Positions 37,509 to 45,998 of a stretch of DNA of 64,000 bases are shown one piece after another (position 1 is the stretch's first letter; each line of letters begins with the position of its first letter). The position numbers were made by a program, and so were the translations under genes. This DNA is from RH-AL1 sp964235705 (lineage in GTDB: Bacteria; Pseudomonadota; Alphaproteobacteria; Rhizobiales; Beijerinckiaceae), in NCBI GenBank assembly GCA_964235705.1, contig CAXSDP010000002.1, positions 71,634 to 135,633 on the forward strand. The letters are read 5' to 3'. Under the pieces are notes generated by a model. It was not told the origin of the DNA. It ran no database searches and worked only from the letters and a program-made list of their open reading frames with translations.

Positions 37509-38003
37509 CTACTTCTTTTCCATGATGCATTGCAGCGGGTGCTGATGCTTTCGCGCGTAGTCCATCACTTGAGTGACCTTGGTTTCGGCGACTTCGTACG
37601 TGAAGACGCCGCATTCGCCGACACCATGCTGGTGGACGTGGAGCATGATGCGCGTCGCCTCTTCGGCACCCTTGCTGAAGTACTTTCGCAACACGGCGAC
37701 CACGAACTCCATCGGCGTGTAATCGTCGTTGAGGAGGAGCACGCGGTACATGCCGGGCTTGCGGGTCTGGGTGCGCGTCCGCGTGATGACGGCCGTCCCG
37801 TTGCCGCGCCCCCCGTCCTCCCCGTCCTTCTGAGGATCCTTGGCGGCCCGTGCCGGAGCAACCGGGGTCGGGATGCGCCGATCGGGGATGGTCGAGGACT
37901 TGATGACCGAGGACGTCGAATGGGATCGAGCACGTTTCGGGACCCGCGCGGAGGGCCGGTCATCATCAGCCTCGCGTACGTGAAGACGATTGCAATCCGT
38001 CAA
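37509..38003 (-). CDS. clpS: ClpS adaptor for N-degron substrates
   Basis: Adaptor that binds N-degron proteins and the ClpA N-domain. The C-terminal 85 residues form the domain: YRVLLLNDDYTPMEFVVAVL with the DD of the N-degron pocket, IMLHVHQHGVGECGVFTYEV with the conserved His, and QHPLQCIMEKK. From the TTG at 38003 the protein is 164 residues with a long basic, disordered leader. GAGGAAG sits 7 bases before that TTG, a good ribosome-binding site, and no other start codon lies between it and the domain that would fit. Confidence 0.93.
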   Translation of the reverse strand: MTDCNRLHVREADDDRPSARVPKRARSHSTSSVIKSSTIPDRRIPTPVAPARAAKDPQKDGEDGGRGNGTAVITRTRTQTRKPGMYRVLLLNDDYTPMEFVVAVLRKYFSKGAEEATRIMLHVHQHGVGECGVFTYEVAETKVTQVMDYARKHQHPLQCIMEKK

Positions 38004-38155
38004 CTCAGCTCTTCCTCACAGTGCTATCGAGATATGCGGCTACGATCTCTGCTTTGCTAGGGCCACGGCCCTATTAGCCGCGACGCATCCCGACGCCGAA
38101 CCTGTCCCCGCCGGACCACCGGAACCGGGCACGGGTGATGACCGCCACAACGGAG

Positions 38156-38181
38156 AAAGGCCCGACGGGTGTCGAGCCTTT
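38156..38181 (-). terminator. Terminator hairpin downstream of the phasin gene
   Basis: AAAGGC-C-CGAC / GTCG-A-GCCTTT with a GGGT loop: ten pairs and one mismatch, 80 bases beyond the phasin stop. On the minus strand it ends CCTTTCT. The rest of the 257-base phasin-clpS spacer has no gene. Confidence 0.7.
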
Positions 38182-38260
38182 CAAAACGGGGGGGACTTGT
38201 AAAGGGTGCTCGCCAGCGGGTGCACGCGTCGCTTGATCGCGAGCCTCGCTCAGCCCCAGC

Positions 38261-38605
38261 TCAGCTCTGGATCGCGGCCTTACCCTGCGCCATCGCCGTT
38301 TCCATCGGCTTGAAGGCTTCCTTGGACATGTTCTTGTAAAGCTCGCCCATCTTGCTGGCTTGAGCCATGAAGCCTTCGAACTGGGCCTTGGCGAACTCGG
38401 ACTGCAATTGGATCGCGGTGTCGATCGACTTGACGCCGACGAGCTTCTCCACCAGCGCGGACGTGCTCTCCAACGAGCGCTTCGAGTATTCCGTGGTCTC
38501 CGTGGCGATCGCCTGGAGGCCCCTCGTCATGGAGGCGATGGTGCTCGACATCTGCTCCATCTGCGTCTTGCCCATGTTCCGCATGTCTTCCATCTGGTTC
38601 GCCAT
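38261..38605 (-). CDS. Phasin family protein
   Basis: Small helical protein that coats polyhydroxyalkanoate granules. 114 residues from MANQMEDMRNMGKTQMEQMS, with GAGGAG upstream. The phasin-2 pattern is clear: SIDTAIQLQSEFAKAQFEGF followed by MAQASKMGELYKNMSKEAFK PMETA. Amphipathic helices throughout, no membrane segment. It is divergent from the D,D-carboxypeptidase gene and monocistronic, with its own terminator. It suggests that the organism stores PHB or a similar polymer. Confidence 0.93.
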   Translation of the reverse strand: MANQMEDMRNMGKTQMEQMSSTIASMTRGLQAIATETTEYSKRSLESTSALVEKLVGVKSIDTAIQLQSEFAKAQFEGFMAQASKMGELYKNMSKEAFKPMETAMAQGKAAIQS

Positions 38606-38759
38606 AGGTCCGTGCTCCTCGTGGGGTACCGCCGCTTCGGCGGAGCGCGGCGATGTCATCCAGGCCGCCGCATCTTGGTACCGCGACGCACAAACAGCCG
38701 CAAGCGTGATTGTGCAGCGCAGCATCCGTCGTTCGAGGGACATCGTGCGGCAGGCGTCC

Positions 38760-38795
38760 GCACGTCGCGGCGCACGTCGCGGCGCACGTGGCGGA
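38760..38795. repeat. Three 12-bp tandem units between phasin and D,D-carboxypeptidase genes
   Basis: GCACGTCGCGGC twice (38760-38771, 38772-38783) and GCACGTGGCGGA once (38784-38795). They lie in the 335-base divergent spacer (38606-38940), which should hold both promoters; I see no gene in it. Confidence 0.8.
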
Positions 38796-38940
38796 ACGAC
38801 CTGCGGTCCCGAGGGAACGGCTCGGCGGCCCGGCGCGATGTGACCTTTAACCGTGGGGTAACCCTGGCGGACTAGCGTGTTGATAAGGCACAGGTGCGGG
38901 CCGCAGCGCCGCTGCCCAGCGTTGATGTCGAGGATTGAGC

Positions 38941-40650
38941 ATGGTCGAGTTGCAGTCGGCGTCACGTCGCTTCCTTCGCCGAACGACCTTGATGGTATCG
39001 AGCCTCGCCCTCCTCGCCGCCGGGATCGATCCCGCCCTCGCCCGTGCCCACCATGGACACGCCCACCGCACCAGGATCGCGAGCGCGCAGCGCGCCTTCG
39101 CCCGCGTGCGGCCCAACCACGTCCGATCCGGCGGCTACACGCCCCCGTTCTCCGACTACGTCGTCGATGGCAACTCCGGCCGCGTGCTGTTCGGGCGCGA
39201 CGAGAACGCCCTGCGCCATCCGGCGTCACTCACCAAGGTCATGACCTTGTACCTGCTGTTCGAGCAGTTCCAGAAGGGCCGGCTTTCGCTCGACAGCACG
39301 ATGGAGGTTTCGCCCCACGCCGCGGCGCAGCCGCCGACCAAGCTCGGCCTGCGCCCGGGCTCGACCATTCGCATCGAGGACGCGATCTACGCCATCGTCA
39401 CGAAGTCGTCCAACGACATGGCCGTCGCGGTCGCCGAGAAGGTCGGTGGCGACGAGGCGAGCTTCGCGCAGATGATGACGCGCAAGGCGCACGCGCTCGG
39501 CATGTCGCGCACCAACTACGTCAACGCTTCCGGGCTGCCGGACGACATGCAGCTGACGACGGCGCGCGACATGGTCACGCTGGGTCGGGCCATCCACGAC
39601 CACTTCCCGCAATATTTCCATTTCTTCTCCACGCCGTCGTTCCGCTACCACGGACAATTCATGGCCAACCACAACCACTTGATGGAACAGGTGGAAGGCA
39701 TGGACGGCATCAAGACCGGCTACACCCGGATGTCCGGCTTCAACCTCCTCAGTTCAGTCAACCGCAACGGCCATTGGCTCATCGCGTCCGTGCTCGGCGG
39801 CAAGACGCGGCTTGGTCGCGACCGCATCATGGCCGACCTTATCGCGGCTCAGATCGACAAATGTGCGACGACGCGCACCGCCCCGGCGATCGCGGAAAAT
39901 CCCGAGCTGGAGCACATCGCGGAGGCGATCCCGGTGATCCAGCACGAAGGCGACAGCGCGCCTCCGGTGGAGGGCGTCGACGACGAAGCCTCGAGCGAGC
40001 ATAAGCCGGCGGCGGCGGTCGAGCGGGACGTCGCCGCCGCGGAGGAGCCGGGCGACGTCGCGGCCGCGCCGGAAGCCCCGCCGCCGCCGACCATGAAGCC
40101 GGTCAAGGTGGTGCCGGAGAAGAGGCAGGCCGAACCGGCGTCGCGCCCGCGTCCGGCTTTCGTGTCGAACGTGCCGCACCCGCCCGAGCGGGACATGACC
40201 GCGACGGGGTCGATCCGACCCGCGCAGGGCCACGGCGCCCCCGCGCGCTTCGACGGATCGAGCACCCATTACGTCGGTACGGGGACCGCCACGCCGTCCA
40301 CCTTGAAGCACCTGCCCCGCCGCGACCGGGCCGAGGCACGAGAGAAGGCGAAGCCGGTGAAGATCGCCAGCCTCGCGCCGACGGCACCGGCCGAGGCCCC
40401 AGCCAAAGGCGGCTGGGTGATCCAAGTCGGCGCGGCGCCGCAGATGGGCGAGGTCAACGCCCTGTTCGCCCGCGCCAAACAAGGCAGCCGGGGCGCCCTC
40501 AACGGCGCGAAGCCGTTCACGGAGAAGGTCAAGAAGGGCAACGACACACTGTTTCGCGCCCGCTTCGCCGGCCTCGACGCCGATGGCGCGAACGCCGCCT
40601 GCAAGAACCTCAAGCGGGCCGGCATCTCCTGCTTCGCCGCCAAGAACTGA
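38941..40650 (+). CDS. D-alanyl-D-alanine carboxypeptidase with SPOR-like C-terminus
   Basis: Penicillin-binding protein of the DacA/DacF (S11) family that trims the peptidoglycan pentapeptide. 569 residues. Signal peptide (TTLMVSSLALLAAGIDPALA), then the catalytic triad of motifs: S96-L-T-K99 in HPASLTKVM, S156-S-N158 in TKSSNDMAV and KTG at 258-260 in DGIKTGYTRMSG. A long Pro/Ala/Glu-rich linker follows, and the last 75 residues (GGWVIQVGAAPQMGEVNALF, FRARFAGLDADGANAACKNL) look like a SPOR domain, which binds denuded glycan at division sites. ATG 38941 preferred over TTG 38935. Confidence 0.93.
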   Translation: MVELQSASRRFLRRTTLMVSSLALLAAGIDPALARAHHGHAHRTRIASAQRAFARVRPNHVRSGGYTPPFSDYVVDGNSGRVLFGRDENALRHPASLTKVMTLYLLFEQFQKGRLSLDSTMEVSPHAAAQPPTKLGLRPGSTIRIEDAIYAIVTKSSNDMAVAVAEKVGGDEASFAQMMTRKAHALGMSRTNYVNASGLPDDMQLTTARDMVTLGRAIHDHFPQYFHFFSTPSFRYHGQFMANHNHLMEQVEGMDGIKTGYTRMSGFNLLSSVNRNGHWLIASVLGGKTRLGRDRIMADLIAAQIDKCATTRTAPAIAENPELEHIAEAIPVIQHEGDSAPPVEGVDDEASSEHKPAAAVERDVAAAEEPGDVAAAPEAPPPPTMKPVKVVPEKRQAEPASRPRPAFVSNVPHPPERDMTATGSIRPAQGHGAPARFDGSSTHYVGTGTATPSTLKHLPRRDRAEAREKAKPVKIASLAPTAPAEAPAKGGWVIQVGAAPQMGEVNALFARAKQGSRGALNGAKPFTEKVKKGNDTLFRARFAGLDADGANAACKNLKRAGISCFAAKN

Positions 40651-40845
40651 CTTGAGGGAACCGGACTAGCTTGGAGCCCGCGCCAGCGTGGGCACCGGGC
40701 CGGGCCGCACAACCTTCCAAATCAACAAGGTCACGGCCAGGCGGATCGCGCCTCGGGGCGCCGCGCGCCCGGCTGGCTGAATATGAGCACGATCGGCGTA
40801 CGCGTGGCGGGGAGTTTGATGATGGCGGGGCGAGGTTCGGCACGG

Positions 40846-41544
40846 TCAGGGTCTGCGACGGAGCAGCACTTCCTTGGCTTCATTGGCGCGCGCGGCAAGG
40901 TCGGCCGTACCGCCCTGATCGGGATGCCACTTCTTCATGACGGTCCGGTGCGAACGCACGATCTCGTCGCGCGCCGCCCCGCGACGAAGGCCAAGCACCT
41001 CATAGGCTTCATCCTCGGACATCCGACTCGAGTGCCGGGCCCGCCGCTCCCCCGTGTCGCCATCCGGCTGACCTGCTGGACGCCATCCGGGAAACCGGCG
41101 GTGCAGATACGCTTCTAGGAGGCGGGCACCCTCGGGGTCGTCGCGGCGGCAGATCGTGTGGATCGTTTCGCATTGGCCGGCATCGAGGCCATCGAGCGAA
41201 TGCCCTTCGTGCGGGCCGGCGATGATCCGCCCGGTCATTGCGCCGTCGGCGTGGTCGTAGTCCATCTCGATCATCGCGGAGCGGACGCGCGAGATCGCAG
41301 CCGCGCCACGCGTCACCGCCGCGCCGTTGCGGCGCGACGCGCGACCGAGCAGCCAAAGACCGAGCCCGAAGGTGACGAGCGCGGCCCACACGTTGCCGCG
41401 CAACAGCACCACGAACGATGCGAGCACGGCGAGCACCGAGACGACCTTCCCGAGCGCGGCCGCCGAAATCCGGACCTTCGGCAGAAGGTTGGAACGTGAG
41501 AGCAGGAGCCAGAGGATCAGGGTCGCGGCGATCGGAAGGATCAT
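40846..41544 (-). CDS. Membrane-anchored J-domain protein
   Basis: 232 residues. Two to three N-terminal membrane helices (ILPIAATLILWLLL, VVSVLAVLASFVVLL, VWAALVTFGLGLWLLG) precede a soluble region and a C-terminal J domain: SEDEAYEVLGLRRGAARDEI then HRTVMKKWHPDQGGTADLAA with the HPD tripeptide that stimulates DnaK. The layout resembles Tim14/Pam18-like and alphaproteobacterial DnaJ-membrane proteins. It probably recruits DnaK to the membrane. It converges on the D,D-carboxypeptidase gene with 195 bases between. Confidence 0.88.
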   Translation of the reverse strand: MILPIAATLILWLLLSRSNLLPKVRISAAALGKVVSVLAVLASFVVLLRGNVWAALVTFGLGLWLLGRASRRNGAAVTRGAAAISRVRSAMIEMDYDHADGAMTGRIIAGPHEGHSLDGLDAGQCETIHTICRRDDPEGARLLEAYLHRRFPGWRPAGQPDGDTGERRARHSSRMSEDEAYEVLGLRRGAARDEIVRSHRTVMKKWHPDQGGTADLAARANEAKEVLLRRRP

Positions 41545-41715
41545 TGTTCGTCCAGGACCCGGCTTCCACGGCCTTGGGCCGGAAGGCGCGCAACCCTCGG
41601 GCTGGAACCGTCACGGCGTTGGGTGCGGCTCAGCAATCGCGCGTTGGATCGGGCGGGGCAAGTCAAAAGCACGGTGCGCCAGCCGATCCTTGGCCACCAC
41701 CGGATCGCCGGGCCT

Positions 41716-42138
41716 TTAAATCAGGCAGAGTTCGCGTAGCGCGTGGCGCAATGCTTCCGGCATCACGTCCGCGCCGGCTACCCCCGCGAGGTCGCCGGGC
41801 GCCTCGTCGTCGGGGAGGTAGCGCCAACCCTGGAACGGACGACAAGGCCTCGACAGGACCGGGATCACGTTGGGCTCGAGCACGAGTTGGCAGCGCCCGA
41901 TCCCGTCGGCGGCGACGAAGGGGCGAATGGCGCGCACGCGCTGGCGGGCGGCGACTTGCCCCCGAATGACCCAGTACAGCGAGCCCCCGCCGACGATCTC
42001 GTCCAAGCGTTTCGGCGTCATCCGCGTCGTGTGGACCTGCTCCGTCGCCGGTCCGGCGGCGAGCCGCGTGGCGACGCCGGCTCGCAGTTCGGCGATCGTC
42101 TCGATGCCGACGCAGAGCTTGAGGAGATGGAGGGGCAT
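41716..42138 (-). CDS. DUF1489 family protein
   Basis: 140 residues from MPLHLLKLCVGIETIAEL. It has the DUF1489 pattern: HTTRMTPKRLDEIVGGGSLY WVIRG, FVAADGIGRCQLVLEPNVIP and RPFQGWRYLPDDEAPGDL, ending in MPEALRHALRELCLI. The family is nearly restricted to alphaproteobacteria and has no known function. Single gene in its own interval, 171 bases downstream of the J-domain gene's start. Confidence 0.92.
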   Translation of the reverse strand: MPLHLLKLCVGIETIAELRAGVATRLAAGPATEQVHTTRMTPKRLDEIVGGGSLYWVIRGQVAARQRVRAIRPFVAADGIGRCQLVLEPNVIPVLSRPCRPFQGWRYLPDDEAPGDLAGVAGADVMPEALRHALRELCLI

Positions 42139-42212
42139 GGCGACGAGCTTAGGGCAAACAGGCGGGCGGGCCCAGCGGGTGGACGCGCCATCCCCAACTC
42201 CTCACGCTGGCA

Positions 42213-42270
42213 CCTCACCAAACTTAGGCCTCACCAGACTTGGGCCTCACCGAACTTGGACCTCACAAAG
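42213..42270. repeat. 16-bp tandem array running into the GST stop codon
   Basis: CCTCACCAAACTTAGG (42213-42228), CCTCACCAGACTTGGG (42229-42244), CCTCACCGAACTTGGA (42245-42260) and a partial CCTCACAAAG (42261-42270). The fourth copy contains the GST stop (42263-42265). The same unit, minus one base, forms the array at 25559-25603. Confidence 0.9.
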
Positions 42271-42922
42271 TGTCGTAAGGCTCATGGTGCCACTGCTCCC
42301 CTTCGGCGTCGTGCCGCCACTCTCGCCAGGCCGGCAGTGCCATCATCGCGTCCATGTAGGCGCGGGTGGCCGTGCCGACCGGCACGGCATAGGCGTGGAA
42401 GCGGTTGACAACCGGCGCGAACATCGCGTCGGCGGCCGAGAACGCGCCCAACAGGAAAGGCCCACCCGTCCCGTGACGGGTCCGGGCGTCGGACCAAGCC
42501 GCCTCGATGCGCTCGATGTCGGCGCGCGCCGTGTCCCACCCGCCCACGGGCGGCTTGGGCTCGCGCCGCATGTTCATCGGCATCGTCCGGCGCAGCGAGG
42601 GGAAGCCGGCGTGCATCTCCGCCGACAGGGATCGGGCCAGCGCTCGCGCAGCGAGGTCGCGCGGCCAGATCGGCACGTCGGGGTGGACGGCGGCGAGGTG
42701 CTCAATGATGGCGAGCGACTCCCACACCGTCACGTCGCCATCGAGGAGCACCGGCACCTTGCCGGCTGGACTGTAGCGGGCGATGGCGGCCACCGTTTCA
42801 GGTGCGTAGAGGGGGATCATGACCTCATCGAACGGGATGGCGAGGACCCGCATCAGGAGCCATGGCCGCAGCGACCATGAAGAATAGGCCTTGTTGGCCA
42901 TGATGAGGATGGGACGCGTCAT
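42263..42922 (-). CDS. Glutathione S-transferase family protein
   Basis: 219 residues. Thioredoxin-fold N-domain: ILIMANKAYSSWSLRPWLLM with the catalytic-type Ser, PAGKVPVLLDGDVTVWESLA with the cis-Pro and the E-S glutathione contact. Helical C-domain: PFLLGAFSAADAMFAPVVNR with the N-capping box, ending ALPAWREWRHDA. It is of the YfcF-like subgroup. Conjugation or peroxide detoxification is likely; substrate unknown. Confidence 0.9.
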   Translation of the reverse strand: MTRPILIMANKAYSSWSLRPWLLMRVLAIPFDEVMIPLYAPETVAAIARYSPAGKVPVLLDGDVTVWESLAIIEHLAAVHPDVPIWPRDLAARALARSLSAEMHAGFPSLRRTMPMNMRREPKPPVGGWDTARADIERIEAAWSDARTRHGTGGPFLLGAFSAADAMFAPVVNRFHAYAVPVGTATRAYMDAMMALPAWREWRHDAEGEQWHHEPYDTL

Positions 42923-43120
42923 TCCAAGTCCTTCTGGTCGGAACCTTCAAGCCCGTCGCGCGGACCGATGGACCAGGTTTTCCGGGGCTGGTCGCGCCCC
43001 CCTGGAGTCCGATCGAAGTGCCGCGGGTGGAGCCATGACGACTCCACCTGCCCGCCACCGTGAAGCCCGTCGGGATCGCCCGATACCCAGCGCGTGAGCC
43101 GGCCTCGAAGCGACTTAGTA

Positions 43121-44338
43121 TCAGGCACCATCCCGGCGAAAACGCTGCTCCGCGCGCGCCCGATTGAGCCGGACGCCCAAGCCCTGGTCCTGCGGCCGCG
43201 TTCCCTCGGACCAAGCGCCGGGTCGATCGGTGATCGCGGGATCGCCCGCCGATACCCGATCGACCGACGTTTCCCGCGATCCCGCCTCCGTCGAGCTCGT
43301 TCCCGGCGAGCCGACCTGGATCGGGGATCGCGCTTCCCCGTCGACGCGACGTTGGGCCAACACCTGATCTTCCCCGAACGCGTACAGGTCGATGATTGGT
43401 CGATCGCAAGCGTTGGGCGCCGGCACCGCGAATGTCGGGGCATCCTCGTGCCGTGACACGAGGATCAGCGAGGCCAGGTCGGCCGACAACGCGCGGTCGG
43501 CGAAGAGCGACCCCACCGCGTCCGGCACGACCAGGTGGTAGCCGGGCTCCGCGTCGCAGATCGCTAGGAAGCGGCCGGCATCGAAGGGGCCGTGCAGCAC
43601 CAGGCCCGACGCGCCGATCAGCGCGGCGAACGGTCCCGCCACGAGCCCGGCGAGGGTCGCTGGCGGCAACGTCGAGATCAAGCGCTTGGACGGGTTGATC
43701 CGGGCCTGCTCGACGAGCGAGAGGGCGTCGGCGAACAGGGCCGCCTGGCGATGCCGTTTCATCGTGGGTGCGGCGCGCGGTCCGGCGAAGGTCGCGATCG
43801 GCGGTACGTCGCGCGCCGGGAAGGATCGCTCGCCCGGGTCGGGCATGGCGTCGAGCGTTGGGAACGCGATGTCGATGGCGCCGTCGACGAGGCCCGGTCC
43901 TTGGCAGGCGATCATCCGGATCGTTTCGACGATCACGGCGGCCGACAAGTAGGTTTCGCCGAGCTGCAGCTCGCCATAGGCACCTGGACCGACCAGCGCG
44001 ACCGCCTCCGCGACCCTGGCATGTGCGGCCAGTTCGACGGGGTTGAGGTCGCAAGGAACGAGGGCCGGCACGAGGCCGGCGCGTCCGAGCGCCGCGAGGG
44101 CGACGAGTGTGTCGGTGCGGGCGCCGGCCACCACGACCACTCGGTCGCCCGGCTCGAAATCGAACAGCCGGAGGTGGACGCTCAGCTTACGCATGCGCTC
44201 GACCAGCTGCGCGGCGGTGGACGACCCATCGTCGTCGCGCATCAACACCACGTCGGGGCAATCGCGCGCGGCACCCGTCAGGAGGGAGTCCAGGCCCTTG
44301 CTGGCGAAGGATCCCCCATTCAGCGACGGCGCCATCAT
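43121..44338 (-). CDS. Degenerate AMP-binding (acyl-CoA synthetase-like) protein
   Basis: About 405 residues from MMAPSLNGGSFASKG. The first 300 match the N-terminal domain of ANL enzymes: LVERMRKLSVHLRLFDFEPG DRVVVVAGARTDTLVALAAL, GRAGLVPALVPCDLNPVELA. The ATP-phosphate loop that should read S-G-T-T-G-x-P-K reads TFAGPRAAPTMKRHRQAALF, so it is not conserved. The C-terminal domain with the catalytic Lys is missing and replaced by a low-complexity Ser/Arg/Asp-rich tail. Probably not an active synthetase; either a decayed gene or a substrate-binding relative. Confidence 0.68.
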   Translation of the reverse strand: MMAPSLNGGSFASKGLDSLLTGAARDCPDVVLMRDDDGSSTAAQLVERMRKLSVHLRLFDFEPGDRVVVVAGARTDTLVALAALGRAGLVPALVPCDLNPVELAAHARVAEAVALVGPGAYGELQLGETYLSAAVIVETIRMIACQGPGLVDGAIDIAFPTLDAMPDPGERSFPARDVPPIATFAGPRAAPTMKRHRQAALFADALSLVEQARINPSKRLISTLPPATLAGLVAGPFAALIGASGLVLHGPFDAGRFLAICDAEPGYHLVVPDAVGSLFADRALSADLASLILVSRHEDAPTFAVPAPNACDRPIIDLYAFGEDQVLAQRRVDGEARSPIQVGSPGTSSTEAGSRETSVDRVSAGDPAITDRPGAWSEGTRPQDQGLGVRLNRARAEQRFRRDGA

Positions 44339-44425
44339 CAATTCGTCTCGCACCTTCGAACACCTAACCTCGATCTCGAACCGCCATATTGCTGGAAAGC
44401 GCGGGATCGCACGAGTCCTCGTTCC

Positions 44426-44461
44426 GGCACCATCCCAAGTTTCCAGGCACCATCCCAAGTT
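44426..44461. repeat. Two direct 16-bp copies, period 20, with relatives at 43123
   Basis: GGCACCATCCCAAGTT at 44426-44441 and 44446-44461. On the other strand the unit reads AACTTGGGATGGTGCC, sharing ACTTGG-ATGG with the array at 5434-5529. AGGCACCATCCC also occurs at 43123-43134 across the stop codon of the AMP-binding gene. The 389-base spacer (44339-44727) holding it has no other recognisable feature. Confidence 0.8.
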
Positions 44462-44727
44462 CTTAAGGAGGGACGCGCGCCGCCGCGTGACAGTGGGTGG
44501 CCCGCGCATCGTCGAGTCGTCCCCGCGTCCCCGGCTGCTCCCCGAGCGACATGCCTCGACAAAGGAGGGCGCGGTCGCCTAGATGTCGCCTCAATGGAAG
44601 GGGATGAGCAGCGCCGTTCGGTCGATGACCGGAGCGTTCGCGCCGGCTATCCTCCCCCTTCCCGCGCTCCGTCAGGTTTCGCCGCCTCATCCTCCAAGGA
44701 TGAGGGCCCGCATGAAAGGACTTCCAA

Positions 44728-45465
44728 ATGCTGCCATTCTCGAAGCGCGTCGTCGCGCTGGCCTTGGCGGGCAGCTGCCTCGCGGTGGCTCCCGGCATCG
44801 CCGCCCCCAAGAAGAAGGCGGCCGCCGCTCCGGCCGAGGAGCAGGCCGCACAACCCGCCCCGCAGCCGGCCGCCGCCGACGCCGGACAGGGTAACAAGCT
44901 CGGTCTGATCCCGACCCAGAAGGACTGGACCAAGGTTTGCGGCAAGGACCAGACCGCCAACAAGGAGGTTTGCTACACCACCCGAGATTTCAGCGCCGAG
45001 GCCGGCAAGCCGCCGGTGCTCGCGCTCGCGGTCTACGACATCAAGGGCGACGACACCAAGATCGTCCGGATGCTGATGCCGATCGGCCTCATGCTGCGCC
45101 CCGGTTTCCGCTTCGTGGTGGACAACGGGCAGCCGAACGAGGGCGCCTACGAGATCTGCTTCCCCAACGGCTGCTTCGCCGAAGCCAAGGTGAAGACGGC
45201 GACCGTCGACACGATGAAGAAGGCGTCGGTGATGAACGTCAGCGTTCGCAACCAAGGCAACGCGGAGGTGATCTTCAGCGTGCCGATGGAGGGGTTCGGG
45301 AAGGCCTACGATGGCCCGGCGGTCGATCCCAAGGTCCTGCAGGCGCAGCAGCAGAAGCTGCAGGCCGAGTTGCAGAAGCGCGCGGAGGATGAGGCGAAGA
45401 AGCTCGAAGCCTCGAAGGCCGCGAACAGCAACCCGACAGGGGGCGCCGCCGCGCCGGGCAAGTAA
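44728..45465 (+). CDS. Invasion-associated locus B (IalB) family protein
   Basis: 245-residue periplasmic protein. A signal peptide (RVVALALAGSCLAVAPGIAA) precedes a Lys/Ala/Pro/Gln-rich linker, then the IalB domain: WTKVCGKDQTANKEVCYTTR, PIGLMLRPGFRFVVDNGQPN and YEICFPNGCFAEAKV, with the paired cysteines of the family. A Gln/Glu/Ala-rich helical tail ends the protein. Common in Rhizobiales and not restricted to pathogens; role unknown. Its stop lies 16 bases before the second assembly gap. Confidence 0.92.
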   Translation: MLPFSKRVVALALAGSCLAVAPGIAAPKKKAAAAPAEEQAAQPAPQPAAADAGQGNKLGLIPTQKDWTKVCGKDQTANKEVCYTTRDFSAEAGKPPVLALAVYDIKGDDTKIVRMLMPIGLMLRPGFRFVVDNGQPNEGAYEICFPNGCFAEAKVKTATVDTMKKASVMNVSVRNQGNAEVIFSVPMEGFGKAYDGPAVDPKVLQAQQQKLQAELQKRAEDEAKKLEASKAANSNPTGGAAAPGK

Positions 45466-45481
45466 GGTCGCCACCAACCGG

Positions 45482-45581
45482 NNNNNNNNNNNNNNNNNNN
45501 NNNNNNNNNNNNNNNNNNNNNNNNNNNNNNNNNNNNNNNNNNNNNNNNNNNNNNNNNNNNNNNNNNNNNNNNNNNNNNNNN
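45482..45581. other. 100-N scaffold gap between ialB and hspQ
   Basis: Exactly 100 N, a placeholder of unknown true size. It removes the 3' end of hspQ and whatever separates it from ialB. Confidence 0.97.
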
Positions 45582-45865
45582 CGGACGAACACTTCCTCCA
45601 CCTGCGGGTGGCGGACGGGGTCGCCGGACGTGTCGGCGAGCAGGTTTTGCTCCGAAACGTAGGCGACATATTCGGTTTCCGCGTTCTCCGCGAAGAGGTG
45701 GTAGAAAGGCTGGTCCTTGCGGGGCCGCACGTCCTCCGGGATCGCCTCCCACCATTCCTCGGTGTTCGCGAACTCGGGATCGACATCGTACACGATCCCG
45801 CGAAACGCGTATTTGCGGTGCTTGACGACTTGGCCGATGCCGAACTTTGCTCTGCGAGGCTTCAT
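45582..45865 (-). CDS. hspQ: Heat shock protein HspQ (3' end lost in gap)
   Basis: First 94 residues of HspQ, from MKPRRAKFGIGQVVKHRKYA. FRGIVYDVDPEFANTEEWWE, PEDVRPRKDQPFYHLFAENA and TEYVAYVSEQNLL are the family blocks. In E. coli HspQ binds hemimethylated DNA and is an allosteric activator of Lon. The sequence enters the gap after HPQVEEVFV; a short C-terminal segment (10-20 residues by comparison) is missing. Its presence fits the Lon, ClpA and ClpX genes nearby. Confidence 0.92.
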
Positions 45866-45930
45866 ATGACCGCTCGGCGACGCGGGTGCCCTCGCGTGCG
45901 TGGTTTGGTTTGCAAGGTGGGGCTTGCATT

Positions 45931-45959
45931 TGGGTATCCATCGCCAAAAATCTTGTCAA
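45931..45959 (-). promoter_or_regulatory. Candidate hspQ promoter
   Basis: On the minus strand a perfect TTGACA (45959-45954) is 17 bases from TACCCA (45936-45931), about 65 bases before the hspQ ATG. The -35 is strong and the -10 weak. No sigma-32-type CCCCAT element was seen. Confidence 0.4.
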
Positions 45960-45998
45960 TACGACGCCGGTTCGGGCGCGCGCGATGAGGGAAGTGGC

